A stretch of DNA of 64,000 nt. Origin: Capniomyces stellatus. Taxonomy: Eukaryota > Kickxellomycota > Harpellomycetes > Harpellales > Legeriomycetaceae. The notes under the pieces are model-generated. The model was not told the origin of the DNA. It worked only from the letters and a program-made list of their open reading frames with translations, and made no database searches. The stretch spans positions 262,882 through 326,881 of the forward strand of contig LUVW01000004.1 of the NCBI GenBank assembly GCA_001661515.1. Reading direction: 5' to 3'. Shown in pieces: positions 21,392 through 34,307 of this stretch; positions within the stretch are counted from its first letter, which is position 1, and every line of letters starts with the position of its first letter. The position numbers were made by a program, and so were the translations under genes.

Positions 21392-24300
21392 TCAGGCGAG
21401 TTTCGCATAGTTTGGAGGTGCATAGATGCGGCTTAATAGTTTGATTATATAGAGTGGAACGCTGCTGATGGCAGTAATAACAGCAACTTTAGTTACAAAA
21501 TTGATGGTAAGAATAAAGTCCAAGTCAAAGTAACTAGGCAAAAACCAAATACTGGCGAGGTAAAGGATAAACGAGCAGAGCTGAGAAACAACCATCAAAA
21601 AGTAGACATTATTGAGCTGCAAAATAACCATCACAAGCTCATTCAAAATCAGTGATGTAAATGAGATTGAGATGATATGGACAAATTCCTTGTCAAACAT
21701 GTATATTCCCAGAATCATGAGAATCATGCCTTGGTAAATAGAAACCAAAACCCAAGTCAAAAAAGTTCTTGTAGACAAAACACGCCCCAATTTCAGGTCC
21801 TTGTACAGCTCTGGGTAAACCAGCACCAGTTCCTCCCCAACATCAACATCAAGAACCAACAGAAATACCGGTACCATCGTGTACAACGTCGTGTATCCAA
21901 CCAACAACACCCCCTGAAACAACGGAATTGGCGCAAAATAAAACAAACTACTAAACACCGCCTGCATAAACGATATTATCAACCCCCGGTGAATCACAAA
22001 CTGACTCAACTTCGCCGACCGCTTATAACTGTTCCTCCCATGCCACAGAAACAACCGCGCCAAGTACCGGAACTTGTTAATACTAAAGTCCGCCGCTAAA
22101 CTCGCCTGCCTCCCCTCCAGCCCCACCAACCCAATCCCCACATCCGCCGCTAAAATCATACTCACATCATTTCCCCCATCCCCAACCGCCACCACACGTC
22201 CCCCCTTCACCCCGCTCTCCACCCGCCCCACATACTGCTTAATCAGCTCAACAACCATGGCCTTCTGCGTCGGCGAACACCGACAACACACAACCGACGA
22301 TAACCTCACTGCAGCCTCGACAAACTCTAAACTGTAGTGCTCCAAACACACCGCCAAACTCACTCCATCTATCACTAAACACACATCGCCCAGCGTCTTC
22401 AACAGCTCCAGCTCCAACATCACATTCTGCACCACCTTGATGTTCGACATCACATAAAACTTTGTCGTCTTGCTCACCAGCTTTGCACTCACCGCCACAC
22501 AAGTCGCTGTCTCCACCTTGTCCCCTGTCAACATCCACACCTTGATCCCCGCATTCCGGATCAGCTCCAGTGTCCCGCGAACTCCCTCCTGCAACCGATC
22601 TTCAACCCCCGTTACGCACTGCACTTGTAGCCCATACTCCAGGTGCTCGCTCACCACTCTGTCCATCTGCTCGTTTCTGTTGCTCAGCTCCATCCCTGCC
22701 TCCTCATACGCCACTTTGAACCGCATATACTCTTCTTCGCTCAGGTTCTTTTTCCCTACCACCAACGTCCTCAGTCCTTCCCTCGCCATGTTGCTACACT
22801 CTTCCTCCAACCAGTCCGTCTCGTTCACTATCATTGCCATCACCGAATCCGCTCCCTTTTGTATAAAACTGATCTGTCCTCTTTCATCTCCATTCCCATT
22901 CCCATTCCCATTCCCATTCCCACTTCCTCCTTTACGCACTATAATCCCCATCCGCTTTGACTCGCTAGTAAACGGAAACACCTGCAGAATCGCATACTCT
23001 ATTTCGGGCGCATTCAGCATCCCTGACGCATCCAACCTCAACCGCATCCTCTCAGTCGTCCGTTCCACCAAGGTCACTCCCACACTTTCTGTCCACGTTA
23101 CTATTGCCACCTCATCTGGTGAACTTGCTTGGTACGCTATTTTTCTTTTCCGCATTCCGTTAATCTCTATTGTCTCTTCCCTTGTTCCTACTCCTGTTCC
23201 TGCTCCTGTTTCGATGTCTGTATTTGATTCCATGTCGTTTCTTGCCATTTCCAAATCCAAATCCAAATCCAAATCCAAATCCAAATCCAAATCCAAATCC
23301 AAATCCAAATCCTCATCCTCACCATATTCATCCATGTCTACATTCACATCTACTCTGTATCCCAACCTTACCTGATCCATACTGCTATCCAAACTATTTA
23401 AACTGTCCATACTGTCTGTTGACTCCATTCCATAGTCTATTCCCAGCATTGATCCCTGCCTTCTCTTTGATCCTTTCCCTTTTTTCTTCTTGTTATTGTT
23501 TTTCTTGCCTGATGTATTTTTTTTATAAACTAGGTCTTGCATCTCCATCCGCCCTTGTTCTTGTTCTTGGTCTTGGTCTTGATCTTGATCTTGGTCTTGG
23601 TCTTCGGTTATTGGTGTTACATTGTGACAAATCGCCAAACTTTCTACCACTTCAAAAATATTTCCCGACATCAACTTTCTCCCCTTCCCAGAATTCCCCA
23701 TATAATCCCTCCTATTCAGTGCCCCTCCCCCACCTCCACCTCCACCTCCACCTCCATTACCATTACCATTCCCATTCCCACCTCCACTTCCTCCATTTCC
23801 TCCACCAACCCCAACTCCTCCTTCACTTCCAGCCCCTCCTCTGCTACCCCCTCCACTCTCTGCCCTGATAGCCCGGCTAGTTTGCTTCTCATACTCCAAA
23901 GTCTCGCAATAGTTGCTTAGTAGCCTCACCACCTCCTCGTTCGACTCGCTCGAGTACGAAATGTTCCCTAAATGCAACTTCTTCAGCTCCATCTCGTTGC
24001 TTGTCAGCGTCCCCGTCTTGTCCGTCAACAAATACTCCACCCTCCCCAGCTCCTCTGGAATCAAACTCGTCCTCACTATAGTGCCCTCTATCTGCTTGTC
24101 CGTCTGGATCTTGTATCCATAATACGCCTTGCCCATATCCAGGTTCACTCGCAAACTGATTGGAATAATCGACGAAAATAAAATCAAAAACCGAAACACC
24201 GTAATGTACCACAGCCCCCTAAACCCGTCCAATGCCACCAACGCTATCGACAACAACAACGTCACCACAAATAACACCTTCGACAACGTGTTCACCTCGC

Positions 24301-26102
24301 TATCCAACACCCCACTCTTTGTCCTCGCCTTGTTCGTGTTCATTGCTGCCCGCGTGTCCTTTCCCGTATACACCACTATCCCCGTTGCCCTTCCCGACGC
24401 AACCGTTGTGTTTCTCCACATTGTATTGCTTACATCCAATCCCACTCTTTGAACCCCCGTTGCTATCTCCCCATCCTCCTCCCCATACCCTCCCCCCTCA
24501 ACTGCCAAGTTCCCGCTAAACTCGTAAATATCCTTGTGCGGATTCCCAACTACATTTCCAAATTACATATTTCTTTTTCTTTTTACTACCATTCTCTTTC
24601 ATTTCTTTTCTCTATTGTTATCATCTTCTCCTACTTACCACAAATCTCTCCCTCCAGCTCTAAAAGCTTATCTACACTATCAATCCCCTGCGTCGCTCTC
24701 ACCGCCACCCGCAACTTCCAGTCTGTTTCCCCATCCAGCTGATCCGTCCGAATAAAACACGACCCTGTCTCTTCCGTTGTTTGCAAAAGTATCATGTCTG
24801 CTGGCACCTTCTCGTCCTTGTGTACCTGCACCATGTCCCCAACCAATATCTTGCTGCTAGGCAAGCTCCTGCCCCCCTCCCACTCTCGCCTATACACCAT
24901 ATATCTCTTTGAATTCGCCTCATTGTCCCGCTTCTTTCGCATATAGTCGTCCCTGTACTCCTGAATCATCGTCACCGACAACACAAACACCAACGGCCCC
25001 ACATATGTTATCATATACCCTATTCATTCGTTTTATTTTATTTTACAATCATCTCCTTACTCTTTTTCTTCTTCATCCTTTACTATTCCCTATTATCACT
25101 TCCTTTTCTTTATAAATTGGATTATTTTTTATTTTTTTTCATATTTTCTTATCACTTGCCTATCTTTAGCTGTGGGATAAACTGCGACAACGCCACCAGT
25201 AGGAAATACAGATTGAAAAAGTACCTAAACTGTACATTTATTGAAACAAGTAAAAAAAATGTTACTATTAAAACAACCATCTTCAAACTTTACAATATCC
25301 CTAACTCTAACCTTCCCATATATCCACTATACATTACATATATACTCCTTTTTCTCTCACCTGCTCATACAACACTTTAGGCACAAACGTTATAAAGTTG
25401 TACTTGTTGTTCTTTACTACATTTGGCGGACACTTTGCTCTTTCTATCAACAGTTCCAACACGTTGTCAAAAACAATTTGTATCATTATGTATCATTTTG
25501 TATCATTTTGTATTATTTTGTTTTTTTATTTGGTTATATCCATTTACCTGAATTCATAGCGTTCAGCTTTATATATCGGAACTCTTCAACCAATTTGTCA
25601 TTCTTGTTGCTTTTCTTTGCTCTTGATTTGAATTCCTTCATGAATTTGTCCTACAAAAACCAGCATCAACAATTTATATTTACTTTTTCGTCAATCTCGA
25701 ATCTATACATACTCCCATATCTCTCTCTCTCATTTCCTGCTTTGACCCAGTTCGAAACCCCCTTCACAACCAACTCATCCATTTTGTCCTTTCTCTTTAA
25801 CCAACCAACCCTTAACTTACCTGTTTCTTTTTAAAAGTTCGTGAGCCTGACCGCTCGTTAAGTAGCGACACACTCTCCTCCCTAAATTGTCTCCCCTTCA
25901 CATAGTCGTCTTTCTGGCTACTGCTAATTTCGCTCATTTCTATCTCCTCGTTCCTCTCCCCAAGCCTCCGGTACTTGTTCTCATTCATATTAAATCTCCT
26001 TGTATCTATGTTTAAAAACACCTGATCTGACCCTTCTTTTATGTATGAATTTAATTCTGTCCCTGATGGCCTTTCTATCCTTGGCTTGGTACTTCTTTTC
26101 AT
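21392..26102 (-). CDS. NEO1: NEO1/ATP9-type P4-ATPase (phospholipid flippase), 6 exons
   Basis: Aminophospholipid flippase of Golgi/endosomes. Exons in transcript order: 26102-25821, 25650-25548, 25443-25361, 25229-25160, 25019-24639, 24549-21392; phases agree and give 1358 aa. Conserved blocks: KYNFITFVPKVLYEQ|FRYFFNLYFLLVALSQ (TM1), IRTDQLDGETDWKLRV (actuator), PISLRVNLDMGKAYY, catalytic DKTGTLT with the phospho-Asp near residue 483, KGADSVM, VGDGGNDVSMI, and RNSYKRSAKLSQFVIHRG. These resemble Neo1/ATP9A more than Drs2/Dnf. The N-domain carries long GN/Gly, DQ and DL runs, which explain the length above yeast Neo1 (1151). The fourth intron has a GC donor; the third uses CAG although a TAG lies 5 nt downstream. 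The leader at 26103-26235 is purine-rich in the sense direction. Confidence 0.93.
23251..23312. repeat. (CCAAAT)10 hexamer array in NEO1
   Basis: Ten perfect copies, encoding an Asp-Leu alternating run on the minus strand in the nucleotide-binding domain. Related arrays in the same gene are (CCCATT)n at 22891-22920 (Gly-Asn) and CTTGGT/CTTGAT units at 23563-23602 (Asp-Gln). Confidence 0.95.
25020..25159 (-). other. GC-AG intron 4 of the NEO1-type gene
   Basis: 140 bp intron. On the minus strand the exon ends CTAAAGATAG and the intron begins GCAAGT; the acceptor is GAATAG. Joining gives LKIGYM-TYVGPL, the family LKIGYL-TYWAPL segment. The nearest GT (4 nt downstream) would read into a stop with the same acceptor. 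Confidence 0.87.
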
Positions 26103-26773
26103 CTATACTCTCCTAACCTTTTCTTTTTGTCTTTTCTTTTCTTTTCTTTTCGCCTTTTCTTCTCTTTTTGTTTTTTCTTTTACGTTCTCTTTTCTCCACT
26201 TTTGTATTACTTTTGCTTTTCTTTGCTTTTAATGCACACCTTGCTGCTCCAATTCTTATTAAACTGTATATTGTGCCATGTAGCAATAGAGAAAAAGAGA
26301 AACCGCTACTAAATACCGTTTTTTAATACCAATTTTCAAGCTTTCAATCCCGTGAATCTCATTCAACTACATCAAATATTCCCCAAGTCTACTAATCAAC
26401 TCCATACCTTTTAATTGTTTATTTTTCTACTTTTCTATTTTTCTAGTAAATCGCTTGATTATTTACAAATTCATTCGCCATTCCAATTTCCACCTGAAAG
26501 TCTTCAATTCATCAAATTTTGCATCAATTCTCAATCTATTCTACACTATCAAAAATTCCCAACACCTTCAAAACCACTGAATTAAACTAAATTACATGCC
26601 AAGGTTTTGCTGAAATACTGTAAATTCGTAAATTTCTTTATATTCAAATCACTTTAATTACTCAATACAAGTATATGTAAAATAAAGACGATAGAAACCC
26701 CCCCCCACCATCAATACCGACATCTGAAAAACAAGCCAAGTTATATTAAACCAAAGTCACGGGCAAAAGCAGG
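26103..26773. other. Intergenic region NEO1 to MRI1
   Basis: About 670 bp. The first 130 bp are nearly pure pyrimidine on + (CTTTT units), a purine leader for NEO1. The remainder is AT-rich with a C-run at about 26698-26706 near the MRI1 3' end. No gene was seen. Confidence 0.7.
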
Positions 26774-28148
26774 CTAGTGCGACTCTAAAAACGCTTTAAC
26801 ATCAAACACATCGCTTTTATCACATTTTGTGATCACTCCCTTCTCAGTCACGATAGCCGTGATCAGACTTGACGGTGTGACATCAAAACTTGGGTTCCAA
26901 GCCTCAAAGTCGCCCATTGGGGACACTCGCACTGTTTCTCTTCTAATGCTGCCGTCTTTTTCCCTAACCACTCCAGACACATTGGTGATCTCGGTGCTAT
27001 CGCGGAACTCAATTGGAATCTGGTTACCGTTTGTCAACTCCAAATCAATGCTGGTCGATGGAACTGCCACTATAAAGTCGATTCCGAAGTGTTTTGCGAC
27101 AATCGCTAATTGGCAAGTCCCCACTTTGTTTGCTGTATCTCCGTTTGAAGCCACTCTATCTGCTCCCACTATTATCGCCTTCACTGGTGCCCTAAATCCT
27201 GCCATCCCTTCGCTGTTTTCAGCTGAAGCACTAGATACATTCACCAACCACGACACTGCTGAATCGCAAACCAACGAAAAGTCTATCTTCTCTTCACACA
27301 ACTCAAACGCCGTCAACCGACTACCCTGATTATACGGTCTCGTCTCTGTGCAGTACACATGGTCCAGTTGGTATGTCTGCTTCCACAGCGATCTTATTAC
27401 TCCCAATGCTGTCCCATACCCTGCTGTGGCCAACGACCCTGTGTTACAGTGCGTAAGCACCGCAAACTTTGATGACCCGTGCCGCCCCTCCAAAAAATCT
27501 GCTCCGTACTTTCCAATCGCCTTGTTATCAAGTATATCTCTTTCCAAGTACGCCTCACTCTCAGCAACTAGCTTCTCAATCATACTCTCACCGCCTAATT
27601 AATCACCAACATTATATAACGTCAGTAAATACGCAAACATAACCAAAAATACACCTCTTCATACCAGAGATACTCTACCCAATCCATTTCCTCCATTTAC
27701 AACAAGTACCGTACCGGCTCGTTTAGCAGCCCCATTCAATCATAAGAATATTTACAGGTATTCTAGAGTTGGAATGAATTCACTAACCGATTTCTAATTG
27801 GCTCTCTTTGATCTGAGCATATTCTGCTTCGACTATACTGTCAAGCTTATCCATAGCCTCAAACAAATTCACTGCTGTTGGTCTTGAAGTTCGCAAGTAA
27901 GCCGACTTTGACTTTATATACTCCAAAGCAGCAGTCCCATTGCCAAGCTTTTCCTTGCAATTCAACACATCCGCTGCCAAACCCAAAGCTGCCACTACGC
28001 CAATAGCCGGTGCTCCTCTTACCTGCATGGTTTTGATCGCTCTGTGTGCCTGCTCTGAGTCTTGAATTGTGATCCAAACTTGCTCATGTGGAAGCAATAG
28101 CTGATCAATGATCTCCAGCTTTGGTCTGTTCCAGTTCAAAGCTGACAT
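26774..28148 (-). CDS. MRI1: Methylthioribose-1-phosphate isomerase (2 exons)
   Basis: Isomerises 5-methylthioribose-1-phosphate to methylthioribulose-1-phosphate in methionine salvage; eIF2B-like fold. Exons are 28148-27788 and 27594-26774 (intron donor GTTAGT, acceptor ATTAG, phase 1), giving 393 aa. Blocks seen: IIDQLLLP, IKTMQVRGAPAIG, SRPTAVNL, LTHCNTGSLATAGYGTALGV (catalytic Cys), ETRPYNQGSRLTAFEL, and GADRVASNGDTANKVGT (catalytic Asp). The start at 28148 (MSALNW) aligns with the family N-terminus. ATGs at 28178 and 28265 would add a Lys-rich extension up to 39 residues long; that stretch has the pyrimidine-rich + composition of leaders in this window, so I prefer the shorter form. The gene is divergent from POB3. 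Confidence 0.92.
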
Positions 28149-29096
28149 TGATGTCTCGGTGTTTCTTTCTTTAACCATGTTTCTTTTTATACTTTGTTTT
28201 TTGCTTGTTTGTTTTACTGTTCTGTCTGTCTTTTTTTTATTTTCTACTTGAACTTGTTTGAACACTGACTTGTTATTCTTTGCTGTTGAACGTGTTAAAT
28301 TCTTGAAAATTAAATCACTAAAAAAGGAAAACCCTTAAAGTGGCCCCCTTAGTTGAAAATTAAGTCTATTTTTTATTTCTACAATAAATCGATTCTACAA
28401 ATTGATTCAACTCCCATACCTTGGTTAACATTTTTTCTTTTTCTTTTTCTTTTTTCTGGCTAATTTTTATTATGAAACCAAATTATCAACTCCATTTTAG
28501 ACGTTTATTGGTCATTTTGAGGTTGTTAAATTGTACTGTAAAGTAACAACCAAAAGCAACAAAATAAAAACTTAATAGCTTATTGTTTTAATTGGCCTTT
28601 TGCTTAATCAATCACCTTTTTTTTTATTGTCGACTTCAATACACTCCACTACAGCTTTACTATTCAAATTCTTCACAGTGCAAAAATATAAAGCAATTGA
28701 AATAAAACAGTAAAAATTCCTTAAATAGGATTTGTAGCTTGTTGGTAATTTTTCTTCACTTTTTTTTTCGTGAATTTTATTTCTCAACTATTTTGTGTGT
28801 TTACTTTTGGAAATTTAATTCGATTACCCTTTCAAATATACACAAAATCAATATTAATATTATTTTTTTTGTTAAAGAAAACAATTTGGTTTTGTTTATT
28901 TGTTTATACATTTATTTCTGCTTTTTATAACACGTTATTATAAAACCGATATTCGACGATTTCCTCGATTAGTTTTAAATATCTAAATTGGAGAGAAACA
29001 AGGAAAGCAAGGAAAGCAAGAATAAAGCAAACACGAAAAGAAAATAAAGAAAAAACAGTTGGATTATTATTCTGTAAATAAAAACATAGAGAAACA
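28149..29096. other. Divergent promoter region MRI1/POB3
   Basis: About 950 bp. It is T-rich next to MRI1 and A/G-rich (28990-29096) next to POB3, so both leaders are purine-rich in their own sense. AT-rich in between. No RNA gene was recognised. Confidence 0.7.
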
Positions 29097-31747
29097 ATGA
29101 CAGAAGTTCGCACCTCTTTCCCAAACATCTACTTGGCGTCCATATCGTATCTGAATGCACGTGGCGAAGTTCGGCTTGGACAATCAGGAATAGGGTGGAA
29201 ACCATCGACAGAAAATGACGTGGCTACGGTAAAAGCCAACAAAATCAATGGGGTGTCGGCAGAAACCGGATTGCTTGTGATTCAGGCAGCAGAGATTAGG
29301 CAAATAGTTTGGCATCGTGCAGCTCGAATGTACGGAATCCGCATATTCTTAAAAAACGGCACCTGCCACAAACTAGAGGGATTTGACAGAGATGTAAGAA
29401 TTGTGTTTAAAAAATAAATAAAAAGAATTGGTTCTATTTATTTACTTATTCATCTACTTTTGAAAACCGAGTAATATCTGTAATGTAAATAATGTGCTTC
29501 AAATGATATTAGGCCTACGACGAATTAAAAGTAGCGGTGAGCAAATATTACCACGGAATAACACTGGAAACTAAAGAACTTAGCGTAAAAGGTTTAAACT
29601 GGGGGAAAGCTGAATTTGAAGGTTAGAATTTGGTTATCTAAATGTATTTCAGCTGTTTATTTGGCTTTAGACGTTGCTTATTTTTACCCATTGGCTGACT
29701 TGTTTGTGTTTATCGGTACAAAAAAAAAAGAGTATAATATATTGGTAAACGCACTAGAATGCAATAATTACGTACTCGATGATACCTTCAGATCCTATAA
29801 CTGTATCACCTTAACTTTATCAGAACTAAATTTAACTTGACTTTTATTTTATTTTATTTTATTTTATTTTATTTTTTCATTTTATTTTATTTTTTTGCTG
29901 CAATAGGTACAACCCTGACTTTCAAGGTGGAAAACAAAACAGCATTTGATCTGCCCATGGAAAGCGTTGCTAACACAAACTTGGTAGGCAAAAACGAAGT
30001 TAGCATCGAGTTTCAAGGCGCACCTAAAGTTACGGGAAATAAGCGAAAGGGACAGTTTGATGAGCTTGTTGAAGTGCGGTTCTATGTTCCTGGAGTAGTC
30101 ACCAAAGAAACGGATAGTAAGCGCACAGAAGGTGAGAATGACGATGAAGAAAACGAGGCTGACCAAGAGGAGACCAGCGCAGCACAAGTAAGTATGAATG
30201 TTCTTTTAACTGCACTGTTATAAATACTCTAGCTTTGTTTTTTTCTTTTATTTTTCTCCTATCTTTTTGGTAATGACTTTAAATGTTTAAAGATCAAATG
30301 CTGGTTATTAATGACACGTGTCTGCGCGTCTACTGCTGGTGTAGGTTTTTTACGAAACGGTCAAAAGCAAAGCCGACTTGGGACAGATTTCTGGGAACAG
30401 CATTGTCAACTTTTCAGAAGTTTTGTGTCTTACGCCACGGTAAGATATTTGGCTTTATCCGCTTTTTCCTTCATTCTTTCATTTCTATATTTACTCTACT
30501 CGATTTGTGTTTTAATTGAGTGACACGTGCTAACTGTTTGCCTCTACATTTTTGCTACTTGGTATTAATTAGTGGTCGGTACACAATCGATATGTATCCA
30601 TCGTTTCTACGACTTCGCGGGAAAACATACGACTATAAAATCATGTACGAACACATTTCAAAGTTCTTTTTGGTTACTAAGCCAGACGAGATGCACGTTC
30701 TTTTTGCCGTGAATCTTAGCCCGCCAATCAGACAGGGCCAAACCAGATACCCATTTTTGGTTTTCCAGTTTTTGAAAGACGAAGAAAAAGAGGTTATTCT
30801 TAACCTGGACTCTGAAGAGATCAAAGGCAAGTACGACGACCAGCTAATGAAGAGGTACGAAGAGCCCCTCTACAAGACCGTTAGCGAGCTGTTTAAAGTC
30901 ATGGTTGGCAAGAAGCCCATTGTTCCAGACACCTACAGAACGTAAGTCGACATTCACATTACCGAAATACATAAACATATACAATTTAAATTTATTGGCG
31001 CTTTGCTGCTTCAACTACAATCCAGATATTACTCTGATCTAACTTTTTTCTTTTTTTTTGGCTTGCATATTCTCTTCTTTTCATTCCTCCACTTCTCTAC
31101 ACACATACAACTGTTTGGCTTGATAGTGTACATGGTTCTCAAGGCGTTAAATGTTCACTAAAAGCCAATGAAGGATTCATGTATCCATTAAACCGGGGGT
31201 TGCTTTTTGTTCCAAAGCCAGCTCAGTTCTTTGCGTACTCGGAAATCAACTCGGTGGTGTTTTCGCGTGTTGGGACTGGGTCTGCCACTTCGGCCAGAAC
31301 CTTCGACATTATCATCAACACCCACTCCAGCCAAAACAGCCAATTCTCAAGCTTCAACCGCGAGGAGTTCAACGGTTTGTTCAACTATCTTCGCGAAAAG
31401 AACGTCAAGGTTCTTTCTGATACCCCTGAAAAAAGCACCGTTAGCTATGCAGGTATGGATGACAGCTCAGATGACGGAAAGGGCAGAGGCAGAGACAAGA
31501 GCGGCAGTGAAGATGAATCCAGCGGTAAGTCGACTACACTTTTAGCATATGTTTACTTTTCATTACTTCCTTACTCTGTTTGTTTGCTTATTTCTTGTTC
31601 TATACCTATTTCCTCTGATCGCTTGCCAACCCTTTTCTTGGTTTCTTGGTTATAGTTGATGAAGACTTTGTTGCTCAAAGTGACAGTGATGTTGCTGAAG
31701 AATACAACGAGGACTACAGCGGTAGCAGCTCTGCCGGAGAGGATTAA
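29097..31747 (+). CDS. POB3: FACT complex subunit Pob3/SSRP1 (7 exons)
   Basis: Histone chaperone subunit of FACT, partner of Spt16 in nucleosome reorganisation during transcription and replication. Exons: 29097-29393, 29513-29621, 29907-30187, 30345-30439, 30573-30941, 31127-31524, 31656-31747; phases agree and give 546 aa (yeast Pob3 552). The N-terminal Pob3_N domain reads ASISYLNARGEVRLGQSGIGW; then VKGLNWGKAEFEG, NTNLVGKNEVSIEF, CLTPRGRYTIDMYP, LSPPIRQGQTRYPFLVFQF and MYPLNRGLLFVPKPAQFFAY match the dimerisation and tandem PH domains. The C-terminus is a Ser/Asp/Glu-rich tail without an HMG box, as in fungi. All six acceptors are TAG. Intron 2 (285 bp) contains a TTTTA pentamer array at 29841-29875. 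Confidence 0.95.
29841..29875. repeat. (TTTTA)n pentamer array in POB3 intron 2
   Basis: About seven pentamer copies just upstream of the acceptor; they supply the T-rich tract before the 3' splice site. Confidence 0.9.
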
Positions 31748-33265
31748 ATCCTCTTAATGTCCATACTTTCTCATCTCGACTTCAATCACACCTTTTTTCT
31801 TTTATTATTCTATTCCCCTATACTTTTTACCCTCATTACTTTTCTCTTATTATTATTATCATTTACCCTTGACTTATAGTTGTTTTTTGTTTTTTTTTTT
31901 TTAATGATTTTACGTGTTTCTTTTTTTTTGTTTTTACTTTATAAAGCTGGTTTCGTGTTCTGCTTATTGACAACTTTAGATATTGCTATCTGCTTGTTTA
32001 CACAAACATATTTTTCATGTTTCCTATATTTTTAGATTTGATGTAAATTTATTAAATTACAACTCAGATCACCTACAAACGAATCATCTATTTTTGTTTG
32101 TGCAAGTTTTACGCTTTGGGTATGTTGTGTGACTTTAAACCTGGCCATAAATGCTGACCAAAATACATACAACACTAGCATCTATCACAGCCGAGTAATT
32201 ATCGGCACAAACGCACATTCCATTCCTCCGCACTAATACTAAGCATCTGGATTTTGTGCTGGCCACTAATCATTAGCATCTTCATCTTGTTCTATTTAGC
32301 TGATTTTTAATATTGCTATTATTGGTGCTTCGATGCGCTTATATACAATTTATCTTTACTTTTTCACTCAACTTTATCACAGCTTTTTTCCGCTCTTTGA
32401 ATAGCGAACATAAACAAATATATTCTTACACAGTATAATAGTAAAGTAAAATAAATGAATAAAATATTTCCGAAATCCGAATAAATAAATTGAAAAATCT
32501 CTTAATTTACAGCTAATTACTATTATTCTGGCTCTGTAACACGAATGATTTGGTATCTGGTTATGAATTGGTCCCTTTTCAATCTCACAGATACCCAGTA
32601 TACCGAATTATTAAGATGTGTTATCAATACGTCATTTGTTATTGCAATTACCTTCACCTACATCTCAGTCCATCATCATTCAATATAACCTCTTTTGGAT
32701 TCCAAAACAACATTTCACAGTCAATATATTAATGGATCTCCTATATTTTTACTTCACATAGCTCTGCAACATTATATGGCTTTGAGCGAAACAATATGCT
32801 TTTTCAAATATGTCTACTCCATTCTACCTTCTAAGATTGACATTATTTGCCTTAATACCACTTTTAATAACCAAATCCTGCCAGTCTCACAAAAAAAAAT
32901 TAAAAAAAGCCGCAATATTTATTTGATGATAACCATTACAGGGCACACGCTAACACCAAAGCTGTCTTGTAGTAACTGCTGATCTATGCTAATTTGGACA
33001 TGCTTAGTCCTCTGTATCTATGAAATAGTCATCTAAAATGGTAGTTGCGTTGGTGCATATAGCCACCCCGTAACCAAGCGATGTGTACCCGCAAATTTGA
33101 AACAGATTATACAGACAGTCATGCTTAGTTGGAATTTAATTGACAAACATTAACATCAGTGATAACAATGTTATATAAAGAAGAAAAAAACATTTAATAA
33201 CGATACGCTAAAACTAACAAACTGTATTTCAATAAAAAAAATAAAAGTAGCAAACTTTAATAAGG

Positions 33266-33291
33266 GGTTTGCAAACCTGGGTTACTAACCC
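33266..33291. repeat. Two adjacent small palindromes
   Basis: A perfect 12 bp palindrome GGTTTGCAAACC (33266-33277) is followed after 1 nt by GGGTT-ACT-AACCC (33279-33291), a 5 bp stem with a 3 nt loop. Function unknown. Confidence 0.75.
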
Positions 33292-34157
33292 GAAGTTGTG
33301 GCAAAAATAAAAGTGTTGTGACCCCAGGTATTGCCCTACCTTGATTGGGTTTAATTGGGCTGCTAAATTGCACTTTATTGCTAAATCGCAATATTCTGGG
33401 TAGCGGTTTAACTGGCAAGTCCAACATTTTTTTTAATGTATATTCATTATTTAATTACGCCAAAATCGACTAAAATAGAAGGCTATTAATCCTGAATAAA
33501 CTTTTCGATTTAATCAGTTCTTATACTAACGTTCTAGTAATAAAAAATGATTGTAAAACAGAATTTAGATATTTATATTTGCAAAAACTCTCTTAAATCA
33601 AATGTTGGTGCCTCAACTGCAACAAATAAAATCGCTTTCCCGAACTGCTTGTATCAATCCCAACAACTAACGTAAACATGTGAAATTGTATACAATCACA
33701 AATTAACCCAAGTAGCTTTTTTTAAAAAAAAAAAAAATGCCTGATGACTACTTAGCACAACACTAGGTGAGTTAGTAGTTATCGATCTAAACACCCGTTT
33801 GTGCCGTATCTCTGTTACAAGGGCATTCGTGCTAGGGATTTGGAGTGATGCACGAAAAATAAGAGCATAGGAATTGGTTTCACCTGTTCCAAGTGTCTTG
33901 GGGTGTATTATTGACAGAAATCTACACGTTTTTAGTGAGGACATTTGCCATATCAATCTTCGATGTATTTTACAGTATGTTTATTGAGCTTAATTTTTCA
34001 AGAAATAATTAAATAATATGTATCTCATGAACTAAAACATCAGCTTGTTTCAAAATAAAACGTTCAATTTTCAAGCTATTTCAAAACCACAAACTTCCAA
34101 AAAAAAACCAAGTGTTTGTTGCTACAACTAACTATTGATCCAACACTGATTTTTAAA

Positions 34158-34307
34158 ATGGCAAAACGTGGTTTAGTAACATTGGTGTTAATATTTGCGT
34201 TTGTTTTTGCCTATGCGTGGGGTGAGGGGGGGGTGGGAATTTTGGAAAATAGTTGTTGGTTGCAACCATTCGGTGCTTATCACACACAAATAGCGAATAT
34301 GATATAG
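34158..34307 (+). CDS. Weak candidate: 49-aa peptide with signal-like N-terminus
   Basis: The ORF begins MAKRGLVTLVLIFAFVFAYA, a basic residue pair followed by a hydrophobic stretch and an A-Y-A end like a secretion signal. Right after it lies a donor-like G|GTGAGG (34222), and a TAG-free alternative acceptor AACAG at about 34400 would join a short exon ending in a stop. Neither form matches a family I know. The ORF may be chance in AT-rich DNA. Confidence 0.2.
   Translation: MAKRGLVTLVLIFAFVFAYAWGEGGVGILENSCWLQPFGAYHTQIANMI

Noticed and set aside
22470..23375. 301-residue + strand ORF opposite the P4-ATPase
   Set aside because: Antisense shadow; its Ser/Lys/Pro repeats are the reverse reading of the hexamer arrays in NEO1.
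25745..25770. AGTTCGAAACC as a possible tRNA B box in NEO1 intron 1
   Set aside because: No A box upstream and no 3' acceptor pairing.
28149..28265. Lys-rich N-terminal extension of MRI1 from the upstream ATG
   Set aside because: Family proteins begin at the MSALNW position and the extension has leader-like composition; kept only as an alternative start.
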